Shown here: positions 25,201 to 36,800 of the stretch, piece by piece | Layout of the letters: the number at the start of each line of letters is the position of its first letter | How positions within the stretch are numbered: position 1 is the stretch's first letter | Source of the DNA: Callipepla californica brunnescens | Taxonomy: Eukaryota; Chordata; Aves; Galliformes; Odontophoridae | Assembly: GCA_023055505.1 (NCBI GenBank) | Contig: JALIRH010000094.1 | Span: forward strand, 554,578-618,577 | Direction of reading: 5' to 3' | DNA length: 64,000 nt | Notes under the pieces: model-generated | What the model saw: the letters and a program-made list of their open reading frames with translations, nothing else | Database searches by the model: none | Told to the model about the DNA's origin: nothing | Program-made: the position numbers and the translations under genes

Positions 25201-25839
25201 CAATGATTATCTCCTTGAGAGCTGAAATAAAAATGGGTTGTGGAGTTGCTTAGAAACTCACCAAATGTATTATGTTAATCCAGATTTGGCTGTATTTTCA
25301 TGGCTTATTGTACTTCTACTGGGTACCAAGGCATCACAGTGTGAGACTTCTTACAATATGCTGATTGATTTTGTTGGACAAAAATAATGCTTCTGAAAAG
25401 CAAACCTTCTGATCACTTTGCTCCTCAACCAGTACTGTTTTTCTAAGTAACATGGAAACTAGCTTTCCATACCAAGCTTTTAGCTCATTTGGGTAAGTTT
25501 CAGATCTGAAACCACTGGGAAGGAGCAAAGGAGCACAGCATGTATCATGGCTTTTCAGGCTAGGGAAGAAAGAAGAGGATAGACAGATCACAAATTATTT
25601 AAACTGCTGCAATGTATGGGTATCTTGGGCCAGATCAAGATATTGTCTACTTCTTCATTTCTGTTCTTACTGCCAGAGCTGAAGCCAAAGGAACAGCTCC
25701 CACCTGTAAGCTGGTAAATTTGGTCATGCCCACATGCTTCCAGCATGGAGCTGGTAGCTTTAAACACTGCCTCCATCCTCTGTGAAGCATATCATTAGAA
25801 CATCAGCGCTGCCTACTTTAAAGAACCGCAGTACTGCTT
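22270..25839. other. Unassigned non-coding sequence, about 3.6 kb
   Basis: No gene, RNA or transposon recognised; only a short TG-rich run near 23088..23107. Open frames are at most 83 codons. Confidence 0.55.
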
Positions 25840-25905
25840 TAAGCAGAAGATTGGATCAGATGACTCCACAAGGTCCCCTTCACCCTGGACTTCTCCATCA
25901 TTCTA
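25840..25905 (+). mobile_element. CR1 LINE, terminal fragment
   Basis: A very short relic of the CR1 3' UTR: TTGGATCAGATGACTCCACA followed by AGGTCCCCTTCACCCTGG and a single broken tail unit (CATTCTA). It follows the family pattern GGTTGGACCAGATGACCTC, AGGTCCCTTCCAACC, ATTCTATG but is strongly diverged. It lies about 340 bp from the minus-strand CR1 at 26245. Confidence 0.6.
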
Positions 25906-26244
25906 AGGCTGGTCTAATGCATTCTGTGGCACAAGAAGCCACAGTCACTCAAGAAAACATCTGGATTCATCATTCACTTCCCAGTCTGCATGAGTGTGTA
26001 TGTACATACATGTGTAAGACACTGGGGAAATCACATGGTTTGCCCTTTGTTTTTGCTGTATAATACTGGCCCCAAACTTTTAGGGACTGAAAGCTATAAT
26101 GTTCATAATTGGCAAAGCTTGGCAAAGCACTGCAGAAGCTGAGTGCCTCCTCTGTCCTGTGACAGCTGAACATCTCTCCCCATTTGAATCCTATCAGCAA
26201 CATGACGAGCAGCTTGTGCAAAGACTAGGAGGCTCACGGATGAC
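25906..26244. other. Unassigned spacer between two CR1 copies
   Basis: About 340 bp with no recognisable gene or repeat apart from short TGTGTATGTACATACATGTG-type words near 25994. Confidence 0.5.
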
Positions 26245-26812
26245 GATATCAGAGAATTACAGATTATCCTGAGTTGGAAGGGACCCATAATGATCATTGA
26301 GTCAGACTTCTGGCTCCACATAGCACCACCTAAAATTCTAACTTGACGTCTAAAAGCATTGTCCATACACTCCTTGAACTCTGTCAGCTCAGTGCCATTA
26401 CCACTGCCCTGGGCATCCTGTTCCATACCCACCACCTTTTTATGAAGAACCCTTTCCTAACATCCATCTGACCCTCCCAATGCTAGAGGTGAGGCCGCAC
26501 AGCACAGAGCAGAGTGGCACAACCACTCCCCTCTCCCACTGGCAGAGTTGGACCTGGTGCACCCTAGGGTGTAGTTGGCCCTTTGGGATGCCTGGACACA
26601 CTGTTGGCTCGTGTTCAGTTTGCTGCTGACCAGAACCCACAAATTTCTTTCAGTGGGGGCTGTTCTCCAGCATTACATCCCTCAGTTTGTGTGTATAGCC
26701 AGGGCTGCTACACCTCAGCTGCAGAGTTTGGGACTTGCTCTTGTTAAACTTCAGGTGGTTGGTGATTGTTCAGCTTTCTAATTTGTTAAGCTCTCTCTGC
26801 CAGATGTAGTCC
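26245..26812 (-). mobile_element. CR1 LINE, minus strand, about 570 bp
   Basis: Read on the + strand, the element starts with a decayed tail (ATATCAGAGAATTACAGA) and then TTGGAAGGGACCCATAATGA, followed by ATCATTGAGTCAGACTTCTG. Further right are GTGAGGCCGCACAGCACAGA, CAGAGTGGCACAACCACTCC, TTGGCCCTTTGGGATGCCTG, CACACTGTTGGCTCGTGTTC, ACTTGCTCTTGTTAAACTTC and GGTTGGTGATTGTTCAGCTT, all standard in the minus-strand CR1 ORF2 3' half. It is truncated 5' just short of the catalytic FADD box. The composition is like the GC-richer CR1 subfamilies, and stops break ORF2 throughout. Confidence 0.92.
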
Positions 26813-27952
26813 TGACAATATTCATGCAAAAATCAAGGCATACATAGTTGTTAGCATGCTCTAGCTCTGTTTCAGGAGCAGAAAGCTAAAAGAGATCTGA
26901 GACAGAGCAGAAGCAACAGTGTGAATGAATATAGCACCTACCTCTCAAATCAAAACTTCAGAGGAAACCACAGATATACAAATCTGCTTTCCTTTGTATT
27001 TGTGTGTTTGGGGTTGTGAGAAGCAACAAGATTGCACCCAGTGTGCAGAATTTCCTCTGAGATATCAGATTGTTCTGGCTTTGGCTTATTTCATTTAGAG
27101 CATGCTTGCACATGCAGATCTTTTGGTCTTGATAATACTGTTCTCTTCTTCTGGCTTAGGAATTCATGAAACCTGAAATAACCTCTCCTGGGGTATAAAG
27201 GAGTGAGATAAATACTATGCTGCAGACTTCAGTGAAATATAATCCTTATTATTTCTACAGTAAAGAGAATAGGTGAGTCACTCAAATATAGAAGGCTTAG
27301 AAGAGACCATTATTTTCTGCTGAGCTTTTATTTCAATACATTATTTTATTTTGTATATAAATACAAGTGCAATGTTCAAAAAGTTCAGTGAAGCTATTGA
27401 AGTGATTAACAAGCACAAGTGACTTAGTATTTTGTAAACATAATAAAATTTTGAGTAAGAGCAAGACCTGTTTTAATCTGTGCTGTATAATGTGTCTCTA
27501 AAAAGTCCATCCCAAATGACATTCTTCACAGTGTGAGTGTTTGAGAGTGGGGACAGCAGAGTCTGCGAGAGGCACTGTGATGAAGCTTTCCTCCTCTACA
27601 TTACTCTGTGTTTAGGTGTCTTGCTCTTGCAAAATGTTAAATGGAATTTCTAGCAAGTGCTCGTTGGAAATCACTCAGCAATCTGTACAGAGCTTCTGCT
27701 GCAGACAAAAGACTTGTTAGCAGGGATAGAGGGAGGAGGAGCTGCCTAAATACAGGAATAGGCAGGGTATGATGCAACTCGTTATGGCTATTTAATTTCC
27801 AGTTAAGTCAAGGACCAGTAAAATTCACCACGTATTATTTCCCTTTCTAGTCATAGCTCCATCTGCCATCACACTAAAGGTGCTCCAGGTACAGTGTAGA
27901 GAGTTATCAGTTATAAACACAGGTGGGATATTCAGCACTTTCTGCTGTTGAA
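26813..27952. other. Unassigned non-coding sequence, about 1.1 kb
   Basis: Nothing recognised. A TATAAA hexamer at 27194..27199 has no supporting promoter features. Confidence 0.5.
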
Positions 27953-28262
27953 GATCACAGAGCCACCAAGTGGTTGAGGTTGGCAGGAACCTCTGGAGAA
28001 CACCTAGCCCAAGCCCAGCTCAAGCAGGTTGCCCAAGACCACGTCCAGGAGGATTTTGAGGATCTCTCAGGAGGAGACTTCATAATCTCTCTGGGCTGTC
28101 CGTCACTGTTCTGTAGCTTGTACAGTAACTAACTGCTTCCAGAGTGTTTCCTGATATTCAGATGGAATCTCTTGGGTTTTGGTTTGTGCAAATTGACTTG
28201 TCCTGCCACTAGACACCAATGAAAAGAGACTGGTTCCTCCACCACTGAGTAGCTCAAGGTGG
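27953..28262 (-). mobile_element. CR1 LINE, minus strand, about 310 bp
   Basis: Read on the + strand: GATCACAGAGCCACCAAGTG (decayed tail), TGGTTGAGGTTGGCAGGAAC, CTCTGGAGAACACCTAGCCC, CTCAAGCAGGTTGCCCAAGA, CCACGTCCAGGAGGATTTTG, then CTCTCTGGGCTGTCCGTCAC and ACTTGTCCTGCCACTAGACA. This order and wording are those of the minus-strand 3' UTR and ORF2 end of the CR1 subfamilies with a GGTTGAGGTTGGAAGGGACC head. It is a different subfamily from the copy at 26245. Confidence 0.92.
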
Positions 28263-30264
28263 ACTTTGTTTGAGAGAGAGGAATATAACCTCACTATCTG
28301 CTATCTGGATTAGAGCTGTACTTCAGGAAGTTAGCTTGCTTTATTATCAGAAAATAATAAAGAAAGGATGCATCTGTACTAGTTCATTGCATAGGCTGAA
28401 GAAAAGTTATCCATACTTACCACCAGCACTATCCACATTTCTGATAGCATTAGCCATAGGTATTATTATTCTTGTTCTCATAAGGCTGTAGGAATATGGC
28501 TTTGTGTGTCTTACACTTTCATGATACAGGTACCTTGTTTAGAGGTGGGAGCATGATACTGAATGGTACTGAATATCTCTTTAGCCAGTTCAAGTCAGCT
28601 GTCCCAGGTGGACTGGGTAAGAAGCAGAAATTCTTCTTGTTGTGCAAGCACTTTTCAGCAATAACTAAAACATAGATCTGTGAATAGGTAAAACATCTGT
28701 GTGATACCAACATTGTTTTGGCAACAAATACAAAACGTAGCACCTTACTAGATGTTATCTGGAAAACAAACTCCATCCATACTGTGTTTCCTGCTGGAAG
28801 CTCTCTACTTTTCACACCACTAACCACAGAGCAGCCCTTATGAATATTGGCATAAACTGCAGGCCTTCTTTTTCTGACTATTACTGTATTAAATAGCCAC
28901 ATTAAAGACTACTTTGCACAAACAGTTCCAACTTTCCAAGCAATCCAGACTGCATAAACAAACACACATACTTAATTGCATGTATAAAAATTCTAACACA
29001 TACATTATGAATACTATATTCCTATTTATTTACAGTTATTTTATTAATATTTTACAAATATTGCTTAATACAACCACAGAGTCTTCACCGTCATTTTCTT
29101 CTCTTTTAATAAATGTCATCCACAATTGCCATGAGCTCCTCTGCTCCCAGATTTCTGCCAGAGGTACAACCTGCTCATTTGTCAGTAGCAGCTCTATTTG
29201 GAAATAAGGACTGACTGGAAAAGCTGGGATAGCAAACCAAGAACAGACAGTTAAAGAGGCAGGCTGAGAAATTATCTTGATTTTTATCTAAAAAAAAAAA
29301 ATAAAAAAATGTTATTATACTGGAACTCTGTGAATTTGTTGAACATGCAGAATTTGCTATTTTAAAGTTGAAAAACTTGGCAGAAGTTACACCCTCTTGC
29401 ATGCTGTTTCCTCCACCATTTGTCCAGGCTGCACTAAAAGGATGCAGTCAAACACATTAGAAATGCCAAATTCCCTACAGTCTGTTCAAAACAATGTGAA
29501 AGCCATCTCCTTAACACTGCTGCTCCACCTGACTTAGCCTGCTTGCTTGCTTACAAGCCTTCACTTCAGGTACTAGGGTCTCATCTTCATCTTCTAGGGT
29601 TTATAAAAATTTGCTCTGGTATTCACAGCCACTGCTCCTTGCTATCTTTTGCCAACTGTCGTTGGTGGTCCTGCAGTGACTTGGCCTGAACCAGCTCCAT
29701 TAGCTCAGATCCATGCATCTTGATACATGGTCCAGCCACTAGAGGGGAGAGAAACATGCACTGAGTAAACACACGTTAGATGAGATTTCGTGAAATGCAT
29801 TACAGGCATGGCTTTGTCTTTCAGAGGAAAACCGGTCAGACAGGTGACTGAAAAATAAAACCTGAAGGAGACTTTTCGGCTGGCAGTACAACAGCTTGCC
29901 AGCAGAGGTAGGCCTGTGTACCTGGGTGTTACTCTCATTTGCTGGTAACACAGTGTGATCTCTTCTCCATGGAGCTGTGCTAAGAATGCAAACGATTATA
30001 CTCACTCTAAGACTCTTGGAGATACTCGGAGACATTGGATCTCACAAGCAAACCTGATGCTAGCCCCCAAAACCCCCACACCCTTTCTGTCTTTCAAAGC
30101 ATTGCAACTGTTTGTCACGCTGAAATTAGGGAGCCAACCCCTTTCCTAGTTCTTTAGATTGGTTTGGCTGGCTCTGTATCAAACTCAGAAGCTTTGTACA
30201 AAACCAACGCAGTGTATGCAAAAAGTACTTACAAACCAAGCGAGGACTTCCCATGGGTGTAAAA
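28263..30264. other. Unassigned non-coding sequence, about 2 kb
   Basis: No gene recognised. It carries two CTCF-like matches in the same orientation at 29733..29751 and 29899..29910, and an A-rich run at 29291..29308. Open frames reach 127 codons (28519..28902, minus) but match no family. Confidence 0.5.
29733..29751 (+). promoter_or_regulatory. CTCF-like motif
   Basis: CAGCCACTAGAGGGGAGAG agrees with about 16 of 19 positions of the CTCF consensus, including CCACTAGAGGG. The last core base is G where C is expected. A weaker same-orientation match, CCAGCAGAGGTA, lies about 165 bp downstream (29899..29910). Both are motif matches only. Confidence 0.35.
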
Positions 30265-30804
30265 TACAAGGGAAACTCCAAAATTGATGCCTCCTATTTT
30301 ATTATGTTGGCCCACAATGTCAGAGGTGGATGTTGGTATGCTGGTAGAGATTGAACCTTCATTCCAATATTTCACTACATGTTGTTGCTGAGTGACAGAA
30401 GACAGCAGAAGGGAAGTCTGACAAAATGGAATCTGATGTGGAATTGCATATGGAGCGAAGGTGTGCCATTGACTTCCTTCATGCAGAAAAAGTGGCACCT
30501 TCTTACATTCATCAGTGTGCTGAATGTTTATGGAGATCAATCAGTGGGTGTGAGCACAGTGAGGTGGTGGGTGTTGCATTTCAGGAGTGACAGCATCAAC
30601 AACTGGTGCAGATGTTTAAGAACTGACATGGAGGGCATTGTTTATCACTGGTGAAAATGCATACCTAATGGTGGTGACTGTGTTGAAAAATAGCATTCTG
30701 TAGCTGAGAATTCACTCTATCAAACTGTGTTATTGTGATCTGTGTATCTACTGTTGTTTCTGTGGAAATAAGTAGGAGGCATTACTTTCAGAGCTATCAA
30801 TGTA
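30265..30804 (+). mobile_element. Internally deleted mariner element (Galluhop-like)
   Basis: A Tc1/mariner DNA transposon of 540 bp including both flanking TA target dinucleotides (30265-66 and 30803-04). The ends are inverted repeats: ATGCCTCCTA at 30287..30296 and its complement TAGGAGGCAT at 30773..30782 each lie 22 bases in from the outer TA, and the neighbouring bases also pair over about 35 bp. Inside are the start and the end of a mariner transposase but not the middle, so about half of a typical 1.2-1.3 kb element is missing. The wording is very close to the chicken mariner known as Galluhop as I remember it; a library search should confirm the name. Without the catalytic domain it could only have moved using transposase from a complete copy. 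Confidence 0.9.
30426..30693 (+). pseudogene. Mariner transposase remnant lacking the catalytic core
   Basis: The ATG at 30426 opens a frame reading MESDVELHMERRCAIDFLHA, the N-terminal DNA-binding region. A frameshift near 30510 moves the match to another frame, which gives LNVYGDQSVGVSTVRWWV, the second helix-turn-helix of mariner transposases. About 45 bases later the sequence jumps to the protein's C-terminal tail: VYHW, a TGA stop where the family has an arginine codon (a CpG-decay change), then KCIPNGGDCVEK and the TAG at 30691. The whole DD34D catalytic domain is absent. A full mariner transposase is about 345 residues; about 85 codons remain here. Not functional. Confidence 0.88.
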
Positions 30805-33800
30805 ATAAATGCTTTCTGTGCAGTCCACTTGCTGTGGACTGGTTATTCACTCTCCTGTGCTGCTCTACAGTCTCCCTAGGCTAATTCAGCTGAAAGAAAA
30901 CAAGTATGTTCTCTCATTTATGAACTGGCTGGAAGGCATCTGGGGTTTCATAACAGACTAAAATAAATCGTAAACTAGAAAAAATGAACAGTTTATCTTG
31001 TAGTTTGAAGGCATTAAATGGGGACTCCGCAGGAAGCACCAGCTTCTAAAATATCTGTTGAAATACTGCATGAGGAGAACATGTCATATCAGGCAGACAG
31101 TGGCACTTCAGTTGGAAACAAGTGAAAATACATAGTACAGTACTCAAATGAATATTAAGTGCTACTGCTGTCACTGTGCTGCTGTGGGTGCCTGAAACTA
31201 CTGAGGAGTAAAGAAGTTTTAGTCAATTATAGTAATTTACTTTCCAGTGTTGTCATTCAGGTCATGGTGAGACTTTCTATGATGTTAAGAGTGACTTCCA
31301 GGTTACTAAAACATGATTGTTATTTGATTAATTACAACTTGAATATATGATCTGTAAAGCCATACCACTGTGTCTTAAAAGACTTGCAAAATTGAAAATA
31401 GTGTTTATGCTTGAATATAACAATGCACTAATTCAAGTACGTAATAAAAATATTAATTGAGAGACCTTAATGGAAAGAGGAGAATGAAAGAGCCAAATCA
31501 TTTTTAACATGTAACACACCAACAGCTGTTTTTTTGGAGATGAAGGTCATGCGAACCAAGACAAGATCGGAAAGAAGGACAGATTTCTACCTTTGGTGGG
31601 AAATAAAACCCACATGTTGCCAAAAGGAATTGTCAGAGGTGGCTCCTGTAGTCATCATTAGCCATAAAAGCAGAACAGATACAGATCTAAAACTCTCCAG
31701 GTCATGTCAGCCTTAAAGAACGCTACAGGGACAGATTAGTCAGAATCATAGGCAACCAGCAGCACTGCAGTAGACAAGGAAAATCTTCTTCATTAAATAC
31801 AGTCTTAACAATGCATTGCTATTTGATCTTCAGGTAAGCTTCTTCCACTATTGTGAATATGTAGCTTTAAAGTGTTCTTTCATTGCAAAACTCAAAAAGT
31901 GGTAAGAAAGACAGGATGATCTGACACAAGGCATATTGTTCACAGGGGGACGGGTGTCTTCAAACTCTAGTTTGAAACTATTGTCATAGTTACCAGTACA
32001 AGACAGCTATCCAGGGACCAAAAGACGCACCTGCATGAAGGTATTCACAGTTTCAATCTTTCTGCATAAAGAGATTTTTTTTCTGATTGCCAGAAGGTGA
32101 TGCGACTCAAGATCGTGGATCAAATGCCAGTGCCTCCAGAACCAGCCTACAACAGGTGAAGCACTAACAGTTGCAGTCATACAAGCAGACTTACCATGAT
32201 TTTCACACATGAATTGTCACACAGAATTCAGTACAGCTGCTACAGAAGGCACCGATAAGTGCTGATACATGTGCTGAGGAATGCCCCATGCCCCAAGAAA
32301 CAAATCCTCTTTTTTTTTCTCCCTCCTTCCCTTGATTTGGCAGAGGACTATGGACTGTATAGGAACATTTTCTTTTGAGTTGCTCAGGTACTGTAAATTT
32401 CTATTGGATTTTTTTCTGCTCTTTAGCTTTCTCACAGTCCCAGACTTCAACCAAGTTGCCCTGGGAGCAGATCAGTGCACACCCTAACATGAAGTCTTTG
32501 AGCATGGCTTATGTCTGGGGCTTAATATTTTCCAAAAATTTACAGAATAAGATTGTGAAGTATGACAGTGTCACAAAGGGCACTTTGCACCTCTCTCTGC
32601 TATCCTGTGCAGAAACCTTTTGCCCTCTGAATCTCAGCTGCTCATGCTCCAGGGACTTGAAGCCCAACTCCTCTCCCACTGGGTGTATAGCCTCAGCTCA
32701 GACTGCTAGCAAAACTGCTAACATAAAGCAGTGCAAATGTTGGTAGAAAGTAGTAAGAAATAAGAATAAGAAAGAAGATTATGGGCAGGAGTTCAAATTT
32801 GGTAAGAATTTGTGAGCGAAGATACTGACGTGTGGGGAACAAACTCTTAATGGAAAGAAATGGGGAGGATGGCTATTGTAGTACTTGGTCTCCTTGGTGC
32901 TGATGGAGCTGGTGGAAGATGCTGGATTTGTAATGCCCAGGATTTGACAGCTCCAGGATGCTGTCCCCAAAGGTGTTTCCCGCTGGATTGCGGAGGTGGA
33001 AAACACAGACCTGTTTCATAGCTCATGTAATTCCAGCTGTCTGTGTTCAAGGCAGTTAGCAAACACTTGCTGTACTTGTAAAGCTGTGCATATCCTGTTT
33101 TCAGAGTTTTTTTGCACCTACTGATACCTGAACAAACTGATCAAAAGGAGGGGTGGTAGCAGAACCTTCTCCACAAAACTTCACCCCTGCACTATTTCTG
33201 CCCTACCAAGCTGCACGAGAAGCAACCAGCACACATGAACCTAGCACAGAAAACCTGGAGTCCCTACCTGCGGGAGCTATTAGATAGCAGCTCTAAATTT
33301 TACACCAGATATTCTGTGCCTTGCATGTTCTGATTTATTAACAATATATAAGATGATCCAATATTTGGACATTGCTTTTAAATCATAAGATTTTCCATTC
33401 TAAATGACAACCTTTGTATTATATTAGTGTGACTGGGTCTTTGATAAGACCTCACTATGTCCATATATCTTATCAGCACTCAAAGAGCAAGCTTTTGTAC
33501 CTACTGTAAATAATCTTTGTCAGTATCATGACTACATCTACTGGCATATTTGAGAATATGATGCTGCTGTCCTGGTGGTCCCAGCAAGTACACACAGGGG
33601 AGGAAGCATTTCTGGTGCAGTTGCACTACAAGGGGAGGATGTGTGTTAGCAGCGTGGGTACTGCGCTGAAGTGTCCTGAATTCAACAGACTTTATTAAGA
33701 CTGAATTTCTGTAAGCCATGGGGAAGGCATTTAGCTCCTCTTTCACAATTTCTTCTTTCATTAGAAAGGATGTTTTAGTTTTTCTCTCCCCAGGGAAGCA

Positions 33801-36800
33801 TAAGAATTGGTTGATTAAGGTCTGTAAAACACCAAACGTGGAAATACTGTGAAAATGCCAAGCTTGATTATTGCTACTCAGCCTTTCAAAGGAGCATCAG
33901 ATTGTGACTAGCCTTTGTGCTCAGCTGGATCTCCAGGGGTGAAACAGAGAGCTGCACTTGGAAGCTCAGGAGCTGCCACTTGACAGTCTCCATTGCCACA
34001 GCAGGCAAGCATCTGCTGTGTTCCCTGAACTGCTTTTGTTTTACTCCCTGCTCATTTCCTTTAGCTGTCTGTACTTTACTACATGCAAGTCTTATAATCA
34101 AGAGTTACAGTGGGAAGCTGGCATTGTCAATTTACTGCTGGTTTTGTTGACTGAACTAACAGTCCCTTGACTCCAAAAGGCACAGTCTCCCAGAAGCCAT
34201 TCTCCAAAGTTCCTGCCAGAACAGTAGTAAAACATGACTGGAAGTTTGGTTCATCCAAGCAAGGGCTCGGGAAGGAAATATTGCTATCCAAGAAAAGATT
34301 ATGAAATCACTAATGTGCACTGAGCAAATTCCAGCACGGAGGCTGCATCTTCCTCTGACAGTGACATAAGAAGGCAATATCTTCATTTCTAGAGATATTT
34401 CTGGTAGCTAACTAGAGTAATTATTTCTTCAGACTCCGTTGCACATTACATCATGAAGCAAATTTCTCATCCTCAGGGTTCAGACACTGTGTCAGCGCCC
34501 CAGTGAACTGGGTAGGTCTGGATCTCCTCTAATCTGTGGATTGTCTTGCTTGAGACTTGTTCCACCGGAGGCATTCCAGAAAAAGCTGTCACAGTACAGA
34601 GACTAGCTATCTTGAAACAAAAATAGTGTGACTTTTTTTCCTGACTAATAACTGTTCTCTTTTCAGTATAAATTTGGGCAGAATGTTATAAAAGATGTAT
34701 GAATTTCTCATTTAATAGGTGTGTGGCACCATCAAGGTTCTCAGATCACAAAATATGTGATCCCAACTGTTGCTCTTGGAAGAACAAGTTATTGTTTAAC
34801 TGGTGTTGGTGCTAGTTCTACTAGTGGACTATAGAGCAGTGGGATGTACAAACTGAATAGGGCTGCATGGTTCCAAGATCACCTTATTTCATGCAGTAAG
34901 TTTCATGCAGGAGGAGCAGGTAAATGCCATCAGGAACTCGCAATCATCATAATGCCTCCAGGAAAATCCTGAGAGTGGACACAGACAAGAGGCAAGGGCT
35001 GATGTTGTCTGCAGTCCTGCAGCTTTCTCACCTCCCCTGAGACTGTGCTTCTAGAACTGAGACAAGATGGGCTATTACTTCCTTGTCAGAAGCTCAACAC
35101 AGTGAGCTTCATGGACAGAGTGTGTGTTTCACTAGATATTAATGCGGCACAGAGTCGTTAAGGTGCAGAGGTTGAGTGACAATATCTAGGCAGGTATCTG
35201 GCACCTGAAATTTGTAAACATGGCTGTAAAAAACTATTTATTCTTTACTTACATGTATATATGATTAAGAAGAATTCTTGCCAGAAATAGAAATTACATT
35301 TCTGTTTTTTGTGTCATACCATGGTATTCTACACTACAGGAAGAAATCATTTCACCTGGACTTCAGTGTTTACTCTTTTTCAGCTTTATTCTGATTAACT
35401 TTGCTGTAAGATTTAACAAATCCACTTTGTATTACTCTGAGTATAACTGAGTAAATTACATCATCCATGGTTCACCTTTAATGAGTGAACATTATGCTGC
35501 TTTTTAATTTGGCTAACTTCCAAGTCTAATAAAAATGCTTAATGCTGAGGTCCACTCATTTTCCACTGATTTGACATCAAACTAGTGCTACTTTCAAGGG
35601 TTTTTGGTACTGTTTTCTTGTTATTTTTTTAACTTCAAACAATAATCAATTTTTTTTTTCTGCTTGAAAATTTACTGAGGCTTGGACTCTCTTATTTTGA
35701 CATTAATACATTATCTGACTCTGCACGACATCATCTGCTTTCTAAGGCAAAAACTTTTCTAGAAGTGTTTCCCACTTCAATTGTATTATCAGATGACCTC
35801 CCTGACCTTTTCTAGCACTCTAAGTGATTTTTCAGTTTAATGAAAGAATACGTTTTCTCTACAATTTATTATTGGCTGCACTAGTTTAATTGATGAAGCA
35901 GAGTGGATCTCTGCATCAAAATAGAATTTCTGCAGCCTTTACTAATTTAAAATGTAACATAGATAATGTGGGACAGTGCCACGTTTTCAGAGATTTGCCA
36001 GATGGCTCCATGGGCTGTGATATAATTTAGATGAGTTCTCTGCTGTTAGAATCCTCTATATGTGTGTGTTTTATGAAAGATCTTTAGTACATTATCAGCA
36101 GTTAAAGCAATTAGGAAACTTTCAATTAGATCAATATTTGGAGTTGTCACAGACTGATCCTGTTTTTCTCTTGCTCTACCAGTTAATGATTCTATAATCT
36201 TGTCCATTACATATCAATCCACTCTGTGACAAGCCAACTTGACTTGCTCGTACAAATATATTCGGATCTTCTTTGGTCTGGAAACAAGCTCTGAGACCCC
36301 ACATGACCAAGACCTTTGCTTAATTTCTCTAGGTGTTATCCAGAACGTGCACAGATAATATGTAAAGCAGGAAAAAGGGGCATTTGAAGAGCAATGCAGT
36401 TTCCATTTTGGGGACTTTTCTACCCATAACAGAGTACTCCTTGTCTTGACTTTCAGCCTGAAAACAGAAGGTCAGGGTTTTACCTGTGAGAAAAATTGCT
36501 GTCCTTCCCTCTAGAGGAGTATGCAGAGGAGAAAGAAAAACAGGTATGCATGAGCAATGTGACTGATGGCTCCTTTTGAGTAGCAGCACTGCATGCCCTC
36601 TGTGTGGGTCATGGGATTTTGCTGCCAAGGGGTATTGGCTCACTTCCTTCCTCTTGGAGCAGCTCAGCAGCCCTAGCTCATCCAGCTGAGCCCAGGAGTC
36701 TCACCAGGCAGCACCTTCCCCCTCGCACTACAGTGAAACTTTTCCTCTACAGTTCAGTGGTACTTTTGCACCTTTAAGGGATGCTGATGCTGCCTGAATC

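Noticed and set aside
27194..27199. TATAAA hexamer as a promoter
   Set aside because: Such hexamers are frequent in AT-rich DNA and there is no initiator, CpG enrichment or downstream exon.
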